In this document: piece by piece, positions 17,029 through 24,201 of the stretch
Position numbering within the stretch: position 1 is the first letter of the stretch
Layout of the letters: every line of letters starts with the position of its first letter
The notes under the pieces: generated by a model
Told to the model about the DNA's origin: nothing
The model's database searches: none
Seen by the model: only the letters and a program-made list of their open reading frames with translations
Made by a program: the position numbers and the translations under genes
NCBI RefSeq assembly: GCF_009674565.1
Contig: NZ_WKJL01000035.1
Location: forward strand, 1 to 49,079
Length of the DNA stretch: 49,079 nucleotides
Source: Duganella aquatilis
GTDB lineage: Bacteria > Pseudomonadota > Gammaproteobacteria > Burkholderiales > Burkholderiaceae_D
Direction of reading: 5' to 3'

Positions 17029-17429
17029 TGCCTGTCTCCCATCACTTCGTTCTCGGACCACTCCGGACTGAAGCCGCCCAGGGTTGGATGATACATCTCG
17101 TCGCCGGAGTGCTGGGTGAACTCGACGTTCAGCCGGTCCTCGCGCAAGCCGAGGATGTCGATGCAGTCGGCGCACAGCGCCTTGGCCACCTCCATGCGCA
17201 GCTCGGCGCTACGGCCCTTGCGGATATCGCACATCAGCACCGACACGGGGACTGGCTCGCCATCCACCACGCGCCAGACGCCGCCTTGGCCCACCTCGCG
17301 GATGGCGATGCTGATGCGGCGGATATCAACGGTCATCAGCCGGGCATAGGTGGCGGCCATTCTACCGGCCAGTGTTTTTTTAAGGTCGACAGGGTAGCTG
17401 TCGTTGACGTCCAACTGCAAGTAAGGCAT
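17025..17429 (-). CDS. Tautomerase superfamily protein
   Basis: The 134-aa protein begins MPYLQLDVN, so removing Met exposes the catalytic amino-terminal proline of the tautomerase superfamily. At about 134 aa it belongs with the longer, internally duplicated members (cis-CaaD/MSAD-like) rather than the 60-70-aa 4-oxalocrotonate tautomerases. The segment ISIAIREVGQGGVWRVVDG and the C-terminal TQHSGDEMYHPTLGGFSPEW are recognisable. The start at the MPYL ATG is required by the chemistry. First gene of a two-gene operon with marR; the substrate is unknown. Confidence 0.82.
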   Translation of the reverse strand: MPYLQLDVNDSYPVDLKKTLAGRMAATYARLMTVDIRRISIAIREVGQGGVWRVVDGEPVPVSVLMCDIRKGRSAELRMEVAKALCADCIDILGLREDRLNVEFTQHSGDEMYHPTLGGFSPEWSENEVMGDRH

Positions 17430-17464
17430 GGCGTATCTCCCTGGTTCGCGACAAGGCACATACG

Positions 17465-17505
17465 TGCATATGCCAGTATCTTAATTTAATTGCATATGCC
17501 AGTAT
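17465..17505. repeat. Two perfect 15-bp direct repeats in the tautomerase-marR promoter
   Basis: TGCATATGCCAGTAT occurs at 17465-17479 and 17491-17505, a 26-bp period. Each contains the palindrome GCATATGC. The second copy lies mostly in the -35/-10 spacer of the promoter below, the classic repressor position, so these are likely MarR operators. Confidence 0.6.
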
Positions 17506-17512
17506 TTGTCAA
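17484..17512 (-). promoter_or_regulatory. Promoter of the tautomerase-marR operon
   Basis: On the minus strand a consensus TTGACA (complement of 17507-17512) is followed after 17 bp by TTAAAT (complement of 17484-17489). The -35 box overlaps the merR stop codon (17509-17511). Repeat copies occupy the spacer and the start-site region. Confidence 0.6.
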
Positions 17513-17886
17513 GGAGATGTGCTGGTGGCCGGGTTTAGCGGGCAGGCCTGCATGTCTTCGCCGAGGCGGCGCGTCAGTTCGCCACGCAGCAGGTGCAGGC
17601 CGTTGATGCGCTGGTCGATATCGGCCAGTTTGCGTTGCAGGGCGGCGCGCAGCTGCGGCGCCGAGGCGTCCGGCTCGGCCAGCAGCGGCAGGTCGGCTTC
17701 GATTTCGGCCAGCGTGAAGCCCAGTGTTTGCGCCAGCTTGATGTAACGCAGCCAGTCCACCGCCTCCGGCGGATAGTCGCGATAGCCATTGGCGCTGCGG
17801 CGCGCGCGCAGCAGGCCGCGTTTCTCGTAGAAGCGCAAGGTGTCGCGGCTCAGGCCCGTGGCGCTGGCGATTTCGCCGATCTGCAT
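17509..17886 (-). CDS. MerR family transcriptional regulator
   Basis: The 125-aa protein has the MerR N-terminal winged helix (MQIGEIASATGLSRDTLRFYEKRGLL, GYRDYPPEAVDWLRYIKLAQTLGFTLAEI), a dimerisation coiled coil (about 80-110) and a short tail with a single Cys (QACPLNP). It lacks a paired-cysteine metal site, so it is more like the small-molecule or stress-sensing members. It is divergent from a membrane-protein gene across a textbook MerR-type operator (17913-17928), which makes that gene its likely target. Confidence 0.88.
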   Translation of the reverse strand: MQIGEIASATGLSRDTLRFYEKRGLLRARRSANGYRDYPPEAVDWLRYIKLAQTLGFTLAEIEADLPLLAEPDASAPQLRAALQRKLADIDQRINGLHLLRGELTRRLGEDMQACPLNPATSTSP

Positions 17887-17906
17887 CTGAAGTCTCCCAA
17901 TATCGC

Positions 17907-17938
17907 TTGACCCTGGAGTGTACTCCAGCCTTTAGCAT
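17907..17938 (+). promoter_or_regulatory. MerR-type promoter/operator with long spacer
   Basis: TTGACC (-35, 17907-17912) and TAGCAT (-10, 17933-17938) are separated by 20 bp. The spacer is filled by the perfect 16-bp palindrome CTGGAGTGTACTCCAG (17913-17928). A 19-20-bp spacer with a central dyad is the hallmark of promoters that MerR regulators activate by untwisting DNA. It reads toward the membrane-protein gene at 17965. Confidence 0.75.
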
Positions 17939-17964
17939 GGCTCCATCATTGACAGGGAGAGCTC

Positions 17965-18423
17965 ATGCTGACATCCGCCACGTATCGAAAAATAGTCCTC
18001 GGCAGCGCCATCTACGACCTGCTGGTCACCGCGCCGTTCGCCACGCCGTGGAGCTTCGCCTTCGCCCACGCCCAGTTGGACGCAACCAACCAGGCCCTGG
18101 GCGGCGCGGCGCTGCCGGCCTTCACGCCATTCCACGTGCTGTTTGCCTGCCTGCTGGGCAGCGTGGTGCTGGTGTGGGCGACGCTGCGCCTCCGCGACCC
18201 GCAGGCGCACTACGGCCGCTACGACGGCGTCGCGCGCCTGCTGTTCACCACCTGGATGATCTGGGCACTGACAGCCACCGGCGCGCCGCTGCTTTGGCTG
18301 TTCATCGTGCCGGAGCTGGCATGGGGCGTTATCCAATGGTTGCCAGTAGTTCCGCCGTCGAGCGCACGTGGCCAAGAATCGGGAAGATCGCTTGCACCGA
18401 GAACTGGTGCATCTCGGCCTTGA
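17965..18423 (+). CDS. Small integral membrane protein, unknown function
   Basis: The 152-aa protein has three or four hydrophobic segments (GSAIYDLLVTAPFATPWSF, FHVLFACLLGSVVLVWATL, LLFTTWMIWALTATGAP, LLWLFIVPELAWGVIQW). I do not recognise a family. The last ~30 residues (VPPSSARGQESGRSLAPRTGASRP) are hydrophilic and Ser/Arg-rich, and they are encoded by DNA that is also the 3' end of the convergent isochorismatase-like gene. The natural C-terminus may have been replaced at a rearrangement junction. Probably activated by the divergent MerR protein. Confidence 0.6.
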   Translation: MLTSATYRKIVLGSAIYDLLVTAPFATPWSFAFAHAQLDATNQALGGAALPAFTPFHVLFACLLGSVVLVWATLRLRDPQAHYGRYDGVARLLFTTWMIWALTATGAPLLWLFIVPELAWGVIQWLPVVPPSSARGQESGRSLAPRTGASRP

Positions 18424-18883
18424 GGCTGGACATGGCGTCTTCGGCGAACATCAGTGCGTAGCCCAGGTCCTGCGCCGCGCGGGCCGTGGATTCGACGCCG
18501 AAGTTGGTGGCGATGCCGCCCAGGATGATGGTCTGGATGCCGCGCCGGCGCAGCTGCTGGTCCAGCGCGGTGCCGTGGAAGGCGCCCCATTGGCGCTTGT
18601 CGATGACGATGTCGCCCGGCTGCATGCCGGCCGCCTCGACGATCTCCCAGGCCTGCGGCGGCAGCGGCGGGGCGGACGGATCGCGGCTCACCGAGACATC
18701 CGCCGGCTGCGGCCGCAGTTCATTGACCAGCACGCGCACGTACACCACGGTGCCGCCCTTGCTGCGCACCGCGTCCGCCAGCCGCGCGCTGTTTGCCACC
18801 ACCTGCTGCGCGGAATGCGGCGCCAGCGTGCGCGCCACATTGCTGTGTTGAAGATCAATCAATACCAATGCTGTCGTTTCCAT
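18329..18883 (-). CDS. Isochorismatase-like hydrolase fold protein, YecD-like, without the catalytic Cys
   Basis: The 184-aa protein has the fold's ALVLIDLQ strand with the catalytic Asp, the Lys in IVIDKRQWGAF and the IILGGIATNFGVESTARAA segment. Active members have Cys before V-x-x-T; here it is Gly (NFGVEST), as I recall for the E. coli YecD branch. Isochorismatase chemistry is therefore unlikely, and the role is unknown. It is divergent from the TetR regulator across two palindromic operators and is its likely target. Its 3' 95 bp overlap the convergent membrane-protein ORF. Confidence 0.8.
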   Translation of the reverse strand: METTALVLIDLQHSNVARTLAPHSAQQVVANSARLADAVRSKGGTVVYVRVLVNELRPQPADVSVSRDPSAPPLPPQAWEIVEAAGMQPGDIVIDKRQWGAFHGTALDQQLRRRGIQTIILGGIATNFGVESTARAAQDLGYALMFAEDAMSSLKAEMHQFSVQAIFPILGHVRSTAELLATIG

Positions 18884-18901
18884 GGTGTGCGCTCCTTAAT
18901 G

Positions 18902-18948
18902 TGAGGGTGTCCTCATATATTGTAGCCTATAATGTGAGGATGTCCTCA
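18902..18948. promoter_or_regulatory. Twin TetR-type operators and TATAAT box
   Basis: Two near-identical 14-bp dyads, TGAGGGTGTCCTCA (18902-18915) and TGAGGATGTCCTCA (18935-18948), lie 33 bp apart, about three helical turns. The second overlaps the tetR ATG. TATAAT at 18928-18933 sits between them, and on the opposite strand TACAAT (complement of 18919-18924) reads toward the isochorismatase-like gene. Both divergent promoters would be blocked by bound TetR. Confidence 0.7.
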
Positions 18949-19548
18949 GATACTCAACAACGGCGCAAGCCGCAGCAGCTGCGCGGCGAGCAGCGCATGG
19001 CCGCCATGCTGGATGCCGCCGCCGCCGTCTTCGCCGAATCCGGCTTCGACGCCGCCACCATGACCGCCATCGCCGAGCGTTCCGGGTCGTCCATCGGCGC
19101 GCTGTATCAATACTTCCCCAACAAGCTGACGCTGGCGCGCGCCCTGCGCGAGCAGTACGGCGAAGACATGGCGCAGCGCTGGAGCGGCCTGACAGCCGAT
19201 GCCGCCCACCTGAGCGTCAACGCGCTGGTGGACCGGGTATTCGATTTGATGATCGGTTTCTTTGACGAGCACCCGGCCTATTTCACGCTGCTGAACGCCA
19301 CGCTGGGCTACCAGCGCAGCGCCGACGCGCGCCAGCGCCTGCGGACGCAGTTCGGCGCGGTGCTGAGGCAGAAAAAGCCGGAGATGGCGGAGGCGGAAGC
19401 GCTGCGCACCGCCAATGTGGCGCTACAGATCGTGAAAGGCCTGAATCCGCTGTACGCGCAAGCCGGCGCGGCGGAGCGCCGCGAGCTGGTGGCGGAATTC
19501 AAGCTGGCGCTGGCCGCCTACCTGAAAACCCGCCTGCACCTTACCTGA
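18940..19548 (+). CDS. TetR family transcriptional regulator
   Basis: The 202-aa protein has the TetR helix-turn-helix (MLDAAAAVFAESGFDAATMTAIAERSGSSIGALYQYFPNKLTLARAL) and an all-helical ligand domain with a TetR_C-like C-terminus. The start is the ATG at 18940 in GAGGATGTCC. TATAAT ends seven bases before it and no Shine-Dalgarno fits, so translation may be leaderless. The start codon lies within its own operator, implying tight autoregulation. Divergent partner: the YecD-like gene. Confidence 0.86.
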   Translation: MSSDTQQRRKPQQLRGEQRMAAMLDAAAAVFAESGFDAATMTAIAERSGSSIGALYQYFPNKLTLARALREQYGEDMAQRWSGLTADAAHLSVNALVDRVFDLMIGFFDEHPAYFTLLNATLGYQRSADARQRLRTQFGAVLRQKKPEMAEAEALRTANVALQIVKGLNPLYAQAGAAERRELVAEFKLALAAYLKTRLHLT

Positions 19549-19549
19549 G

Positions 19550-20428
19550 TCAGCAGCCGCCACCGCCACCGGATGCCAGCATCTTCCATGTCGTGTTGCG
19601 CTTGCCGAGTACTTCGAACCACCACCACTCGTAACCGCCGCCGACCAGAATGACTTCGTCAAGTCCATCGCCATCAAGATCGGCCGCAGTTACAAAGTCA
19701 TAGCTGCTCACGCCACTTTCGGCGTCTGCATGATGAAACAGCACATGGCTTGCTCGATAGCGGTGACTTTTGTCCGCCTCCAGTATCAGCGTCAACGAAT
19801 AACCGGCGAACGGCGCATTGGCGGCAGGTTGACGGTTGGCGCGCACTGCATCGCTAACGCTGTCCCAGTCATAGCTTGCAATAAGGCGCGGCGGCGTTTG
19901 GCCATGCGCCGTGATCGCGAAGAATCTCGGATTGTTTGTGGAGGTGATCATTTTGCTGATGACGCCAGCAGGCACCTCATTCCTGCGCAAGACTCCACGC
20001 GCCACGCGTTGCATCACCTGAAGCTGTTTCGGCGAAGGCCGAATTGCGGCGCGGCTGGCGGAAACGGGGAGTTGGTAGTTGGTCAGCAGGCCATCCGCTG
20101 CGGTTGGCGAGTCGAGCTTCACGCCAGCCGTCAACGACCAGCAGCCGTCAATTTCCGGCCCGGTTGCCGTGCCGGTGCCCCGGTTGGCATCTCGGCCAAG
20201 ATAATGATAAGTGCTGCCCGGCGCGAACCATGGTGAGAACCAGCGGTCGGCTTCATCGGTGTCATCAGCTGTCGGGCCGATGTTGGCGATGCCATCCTGC
20301 GTGATTTGCGCCACTGGCGACATTTTTCCGCCGGTGTAGACGAAAATGGCCTTGATGTCGTCCGCCAGCGCGTAGCCGCTGGCCAGCAACGCGGGGCAAA
20401 GCAGCAATCCGGCGCATAAGCGCTGCAT
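19550..20428 (-). CDS. Secreted hypothetical protein with FG-GAP-like calcium loop
   Basis: The 292-aa protein has a signal peptide (MQRLCAGLLLCPALLASGYALA, cleavage about residue 22) and no recognised overall family. Near the C-terminus FVTAADLDGDGLDEVILVGGGYEWWWFEV has the D-x-D-G-D-G-x-x-E form of FG-GAP/integrin-type calcium loops, and the protein ends in a run of Gly with a final Cys. The start codon overlaps the dipeptidase stop (TGATG), so it is translationally coupled to it. A frame continuing far upstream overlaps the dipeptidase out of frame and was rejected. Confidence 0.65.
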   Translation of the reverse strand: MQRLCAGLLLCPALLASGYALADDIKAIFVYTGGKMSPVAQITQDGIANIGPTADDTDEADRWFSPWFAPGSTYHYLGRDANRGTGTATGPEIDGCWSLTAGVKLDSPTAADGLLTNYQLPVSASRAAIRPSPKQLQVMQRVARGVLRRNEVPAGVISKMITSTNNPRFFAITAHGQTPPRLIASYDWDSVSDAVRANRQPAANAPFAGYSLTLILEADKSHRYRASHVLFHHADAESGVSSYDFVTAADLDGDGLDEVILVGGGYEWWWFEVLGKRNTTWKMLASGGGGGC

Positions 20429-21417
20429 CAGGCGGCTTTGGCCAGCGCTTCGGGCGCGCCCCAGACCTGCTGCGCCACGCGCATCATGTTGCGGCCCAGG
20501 ACCAGCTCCGCCTCGATGTCGTTCATGCCGGCGCGGCGCAGCGCGGCCGGCAGTTCGCGCCAGACTTCCGGCGGCGTGAAGGTCGGCGGCTTGTCGGCGC
20601 TGTAGCCGGCGGATGCGGGCCACCAGTGCGACGGGTCGAAGCCGCCCGGCGGCGTGTCGTCCAGGTCGGGCTGCTGGAAGCAGATATCCAGGCCGATGCC
20701 GACATGCTTGACGCCCACCAGGTCCGCAAGGTAGGCCACATGGCGCGCCACGTCGTTGGCGTCCGGCTGCTCGCTGCCGAGGAAGAACGACAAGCCGGAC
20801 ACGCACACCACGCCGCCGGTGGTCGCGCAGGCGCGTATCTGCTCGTCGGTGATGTTGCGGCCGTGCTGCACCAGCGTGTAGGGATTGGCGTGGCTGAAGA
20901 TCACCGGCTGCGACGAGGCGTTCATGATCTCCAGGCTGCACAGGCGACCCGTGTGCGAGCAGTCCATCAGGATGCCGTTGGCGTTGACCGCTTCCACCAT
21001 GCGCTGGCCCAGCGGCGTGAGACCGCGCGCGACGTCGTGGCAGCCATCGGCCACGCTGTTGTTGCGGTTGTAGGCGAAGTGGATCTGGCGCACGCCCAGC
21101 TGCGCGTACAGCGCCACCATGTCCGGCTGTTCCAGCAGCGGCAGGGCGCCTTCGAGGTCGAAGCTGATCGCCATGCGGCCGTCGGCGGCGGCCTGGATGA
21201 TGTCGTCCACGCTGGACACCAGCGCGTAGCGTTCCGGATCGGCGGCGATGGTGGCGCGGTAACCGGCGATCACCGACATCACCTGCGACAGCGGGTTCAT
21301 GTCCGCGCCCACGTTGAGCGACACGTAATTGACGCCGGCGGCATGCAGCCGGCGGACGGGCGTGAAGTCGGCCAGCGGGTGCTGCGGCAGGCAGGCATGG
21401 GCATCCCAATTGATCAT
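20428..21417 (-). CDS. M19 family (membrane dipeptidase-type) metallopeptidase homologue
   Basis: The 329-aa TIM-barrel protein has the M19 pattern: SFDLEGALPLL (bridging Glu), MDCSHTG, PVIFSHANPYTLVQHGRNITDEQIRA (metal His and conserved Arg-Asn) and VKHVGIGLDICF. The N-terminal metal motif, normally H-x-D, reads DAHACLP, with Cys at the Asp position. Metal binding may therefore differ. There is no signal peptide, so it is probably cytoplasmic. Family members cleave dipeptides, including D-amino-acid ones; the substrate is unknown here. Overlaps the next gene by one base. Confidence 0.82.
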   Translation of the reverse strand: MINWDAHACLPQHPLADFTPVRRLHAAGVNYVSLNVGADMNPLSQVMSVIAGYRATIAADPERYALVSSVDDIIQAAADGRMAISFDLEGALPLLEQPDMVALYAQLGVRQIHFAYNRNNSVADGCHDVARGLTPLGQRMVEAVNANGILMDCSHTGRLCSLEIMNASSQPVIFSHANPYTLVQHGRNITDEQIRACATTGGVVCVSGLSFFLGSEQPDANDVARHVAYLADLVGVKHVGIGLDICFQQPDLDDTPPGGFDPSHWWPASAGYSADKPPTFTPPEVWRELPAALRRAGMNDIEAELVLGRNMMRVAQQVWGAPEALAKAA

Positions 21418-21491
21418 GGTACTTTTTCTTTATCAAAACGGCTATTTTGCATGATAATGGATCGCGTGTATCGACACCGGGGAAAATTCTT

Positions 21492-21854
21492 ATGCGTTTA
21501 TCCTGTTTGATGTTGTTGGCCGTGCTGTGTGTCGGCGCGCAGGCGAAAGATCCGTACCTGGACGCGGCGGCCAGCGCGGCGCAGGTCAAGGCGCTGCAAG
21601 GCCGCACCGATCCTGTGGTGCGCAAGGCCGTCGCCGACGCCATGGCGGCCGAGGTGCCGCCACCGCCGCTGCTGCAAAGCGCGCCGGAATTCAGCGTCGC
21701 CAAGTCGGACATCATGACCGCCGCCTTCATCGAAGCCAAGGTGCCGGACTGCCTGCATTCGGAAGGCCTGAAGCGCCAGACTACCCTGATCTTTACCGGC
21801 TATCTGGCGCTGCCGTTCATCCCCATCGCCGCGCTGCGGGGGAAATGCAACTAG
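21492..21854 (+). CDS. Small secreted protein, unknown function
   Basis: The 120-aa protein begins MRLSCLMLLAVLCVGAQAKD, a clear signal peptide with cleavage near Ala18. The mature part is Ala-rich with a Pro cluster (VPPPPLL), two cysteines and a hydrophobic C-terminal segment (IFTGYLALPFIPIAAL). No family recognised. The ATG at 21492 is chosen because it starts the signal peptide; the open frame extends 15 codons further upstream. It precedes the helicase gene by 42 bp on the same strand. Confidence 0.6.
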   Translation: MRLSCLMLLAVLCVGAQAKDPYLDAAASAAQVKALQGRTDPVVRKAVADAMAAEVPPPPLLQSAPEFSVAKSDIMTAAFIEAKVPDCLHSEGLKRQTTLIFTGYLALPFIPIAALRGKCN

Positions 21855-21896
21855 CATGCTTTATACTTGCGCCTAATTCACTGATTTTAGGCCGAT

Positions 21897-23150
21897 ATGT
21901 CTTTTTCCACACTGGGCCTTGCTCCCTCCCTGCTGAACGCCATCACCGAGATCGGCTACCAGGAGCCGACCGCCATTCAAAGCGCCGCCATTCCCGCCAT
22001 CCTGCGGGGCGAGGATGTGCTGGGCGCCGCGCAAACCGGCTCCGGCAAGACCGCCGCCTTCGCGCTGCCGCTGCTGCAATCGCTGCTGGACAACCGCGAC
22101 GGCCCGCGCCAGCTGCATGGCCTGGTGCTGGTGCCGACGCGCGAACTGGCGGTGCAGGTGGGCGAATCGATCCGCAAGCTGGTGTCGCACCTGCCGATCC
22201 CGGTCAAGGTGGCCATCGTGTTCGGCGGCGTCTCGATCAATCCTCAGATGATGGCGCTGCGCGGCGGCGCCGACATCGTGGTCGCCACGCCGGGCCGCCT
22301 GCTGGACCTGATCGACCACAACGCGCTGAAGATCTCGCGCGTCGCCATGCTGGTGCTGGACGAGGCGGACCGCCTGCTGGACCTGGGCTTCAGCGAAGAG
22401 CTGAACCGCATCCTGGAACTGCTGCCGAAGCAGCGCCAGAACCTGTTCTTCTCCGCCACCTTCCCGCCGGCGGTGCAGAAGCTGGCCGACGCCATCCTGC
22501 ACCAGCCGTCGCGCATCGAAGTGCTGTCCGAGCCGGCCAGCAAGCCGGATATCGCGCAGCGCGCGATCGCGGTCGATGTGCCGCGCCGTACCATGCTGCT
22601 CAAGCACCTGATCCTGGAGCACAAGTGGCGCGGCGTGATGGTGTTCGTCGCCACCAAGTACGCGGCCGACCACGTGGCGGAAAAATTGAACCGCAACGGC
22701 ATCCACGCCGCGTCCTTCCACGGTGAGCTGAGCCAGGGCGCGCGTACCGAGACGCTGACCGACTTCCGTTCCGGCCATCTGCAAGTGCTGGTGGCGACCG
22801 ACGTCGCGGCGCGCGGCATCGACATCGCGCGCCTGCCGGCGGTGGTCAACTACGACCTGCCGCGTTCCGCCGTCGACTACACGCACCGCATCGGCCGCAC
22901 CGGCCGCGCCGGCGAGAGCGGCGTGGCGATCAGCTTCGTCACCGCCGAATCGGAAGCCCATTTCCGCCTGATCGAAAAGCGCCAGGAGCAGCGCATTCCG
23001 CGCGAAACCATTCCCGGCTTCGAGCAGACCGAGACGGCGGCGCCGGTCAGCGCCGTCACCGATACGGAGAACGGCGGCATCAAGGGCAAACGCAAGAGCA
23101 AGAAGGACAAGCTGCGCGAAGCGGCGGCCCGCGAGGCGGCCGGCGAGTAA
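21897..23150 (+). CDS. DEAD-box RNA helicase, RhlE-like
   Basis: The 417-aa protein carries all helicase motifs: F..LGL and PTAIQ (Q motif), AQTGSGKT, PTRELAVQV, TPGRLLDL, DEAD in LVLDEADRLLDLG, SAT in FFSATFP, then VFVATKY, VLVATDVAARGIDI and HRIGRTGRAG. A short basic tail (KGKRKSKKDKLREAAAREAA) binds RNA nonspecifically. RhlE-type helicases remodel RNA in ribosome assembly and RNA decay, often in the cold. Several paralogues are usual in these bacteria, so I give no symbol. Its stop abuts the convergent GlxA-type gene with no spacer. Confidence 0.9.
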   Translation: MSFSTLGLAPSLLNAITEIGYQEPTAIQSAAIPAILRGEDVLGAAQTGSGKTAAFALPLLQSLLDNRDGPRQLHGLVLVPTRELAVQVGESIRKLVSHLPIPVKVAIVFGGVSINPQMMALRGGADIVVATPGRLLDLIDHNALKISRVAMLVLDEADRLLDLGFSEELNRILELLPKQRQNLFFSATFPPAVQKLADAILHQPSRIEVLSEPASKPDIAQRAIAVDVPRRTMLLKHLILEHKWRGVMVFVATKYAADHVAEKLNRNGIHAASFHGELSQGARTETLTDFRSGHLQVLVATDVAARGIDIARLPAVVNYDLPRSAVDYTHRIGRTGRAGESGVAISFVTAESEAHFRLIEKRQEQRIPRETIPGFEQTETAAPVSAVTDTENGGIKGKRKSKKDKLREAAAREAAGE

Positions 23151-24104
23151 TCAGCCGGCGCCGGCGCGGAACTGGCGGCGGTATTCGGACGGCGAGGTGC
23201 ACAGCGCGGTGCGGAAGTGCTGGCGCAGCGACAGCGCCGAGCCGAAGCCGGCTTCCTGCGCCACCAGTTCGATCGACACGTCGCTGGTTTCCAGCAGGCG
23301 CTGGGCATGCGCCACGCGCTGGTTCAGCAGCCATTGCTTGAACGAGGTGCCGGTGGCGTCGCGGAAGTGACGGGTGAAATTGCGGCGGCTCATGGCGGCG
23401 CGCGCAGCCAGCGCGTCGATGCTGTGGTTGTCGGCCAGGCGCTGGTTGACCCAGTCCAGCACCTGCGCAAAGCGGTCGTCGCTGCCGCTGACCGGCACCG
23501 GACGTTCGATGAACTGCGCCTGCCCGCCCTGGCGGTGCGGCGCCACCACCAGCTGCCGCGCCACATGGTTGGCCGCCTCTGCGCCGCACAGCTGGCGCAG
23601 CAGGTGCAGGCAGCAATCCAGTCCCGCCGCCACGCCGGCGGAAGTCAGCACCTCATCATCCACATACAGCACTTCGCGGTCGACGGCGACGTCGGGATGG
23701 CGCGCGGCCAGCGTGTCCGCATAGGCCCAGTGGGTGGTGGCGCGGCGGCCGTCCAGCAGGCCGGCTTCCGCCAGCGGGAAGGCGCCCAGGCACAGGCCGA
23801 CGATGCGGGCGCCGCGCCGGTGTGCGCGTTTCAATGCTTCCAGCAGCGCCGCTGGCGCCGGACGGCAGTCGTCGTGCCAGGTCGGCAGGATCACGATGTC
23901 GGCACGGCCCAGCGCCTGCAGGCCGTGCCGCACGGAGATGTCGAAGCCGCCGGTGGTGCGCAGCGGCGACGGATCGGCGGAGCAGATCTTCAGGTCGAAG
24001 GCGGCGTCGCGGAACACCATGCCGGGCACGGACAGGTGGAAGGGCGTGATGCCGTCGAAGGCGATGACGGCGATCCGGTGGCGATAGGCGGCAGCGGCGT
24101 TCAT
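23151..24104 (-). CDS. GlxA-family transcriptional regulator (DJ-1/PfpI + AraC HTH), second copy
   Basis: The 317-aa protein has an N-terminal DJ-1/PfpI domain (RIAVIAFDGITPFHLSVPG; elbow VGLCLGAFPLAEAGLLDGR) and a C-terminal AraC helix-turn-helix pair (SIDALAARAAMSRRNFTRHF, then SIELVAQEAGFGSALSLRQHF). It shares architecture with the regulator at 15606 but is well diverged. The ATG at 24102-24104 is chosen because the domain starts right after it. It is divergent from the cysteine hydrolase at 24202, the likely target. Confidence 0.87.
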   Translation of the reverse strand: MNAAAAYRHRIAVIAFDGITPFHLSVPGMVFRDAAFDLKICSADPSPLRTTGGFDISVRHGLQALGRADIVILPTWHDDCRPAPAALLEALKRAHRRGARIVGLCLGAFPLAEAGLLDGRRATTHWAYADTLAARHPDVAVDREVLYVDDEVLTSAGVAAGLDCCLHLLRQLCGAEAANHVARQLVVAPHRQGGQAQFIERPVPVSGSDDRFAQVLDWVNQRLADNHSIDALAARAAMSRRNFTRHFRDATGTSFKQWLLNQRVAHAQRLLETSDVSIELVAQEAGFGSALSLRQHFRTALCTSPSEYRRQFRAGAG

Positions 24105-24201
24105 GGCCCGATTATATCGTATGTATGCCTTCGGGCCGCTGTCGGGCGGACGCGCGGACGCGCACAATGTCTCTCATCGCAAACCAACCAGGAGAACTAT
24201 C

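Noticed and set aside
19550..21739. A single 729-aa protein covering the secreted protein and dipeptidase region
   Set aside because: The upstream part is an out-of-frame reading of the dipeptidase. The signal peptide and the TGATG junction place the real start at 20428.
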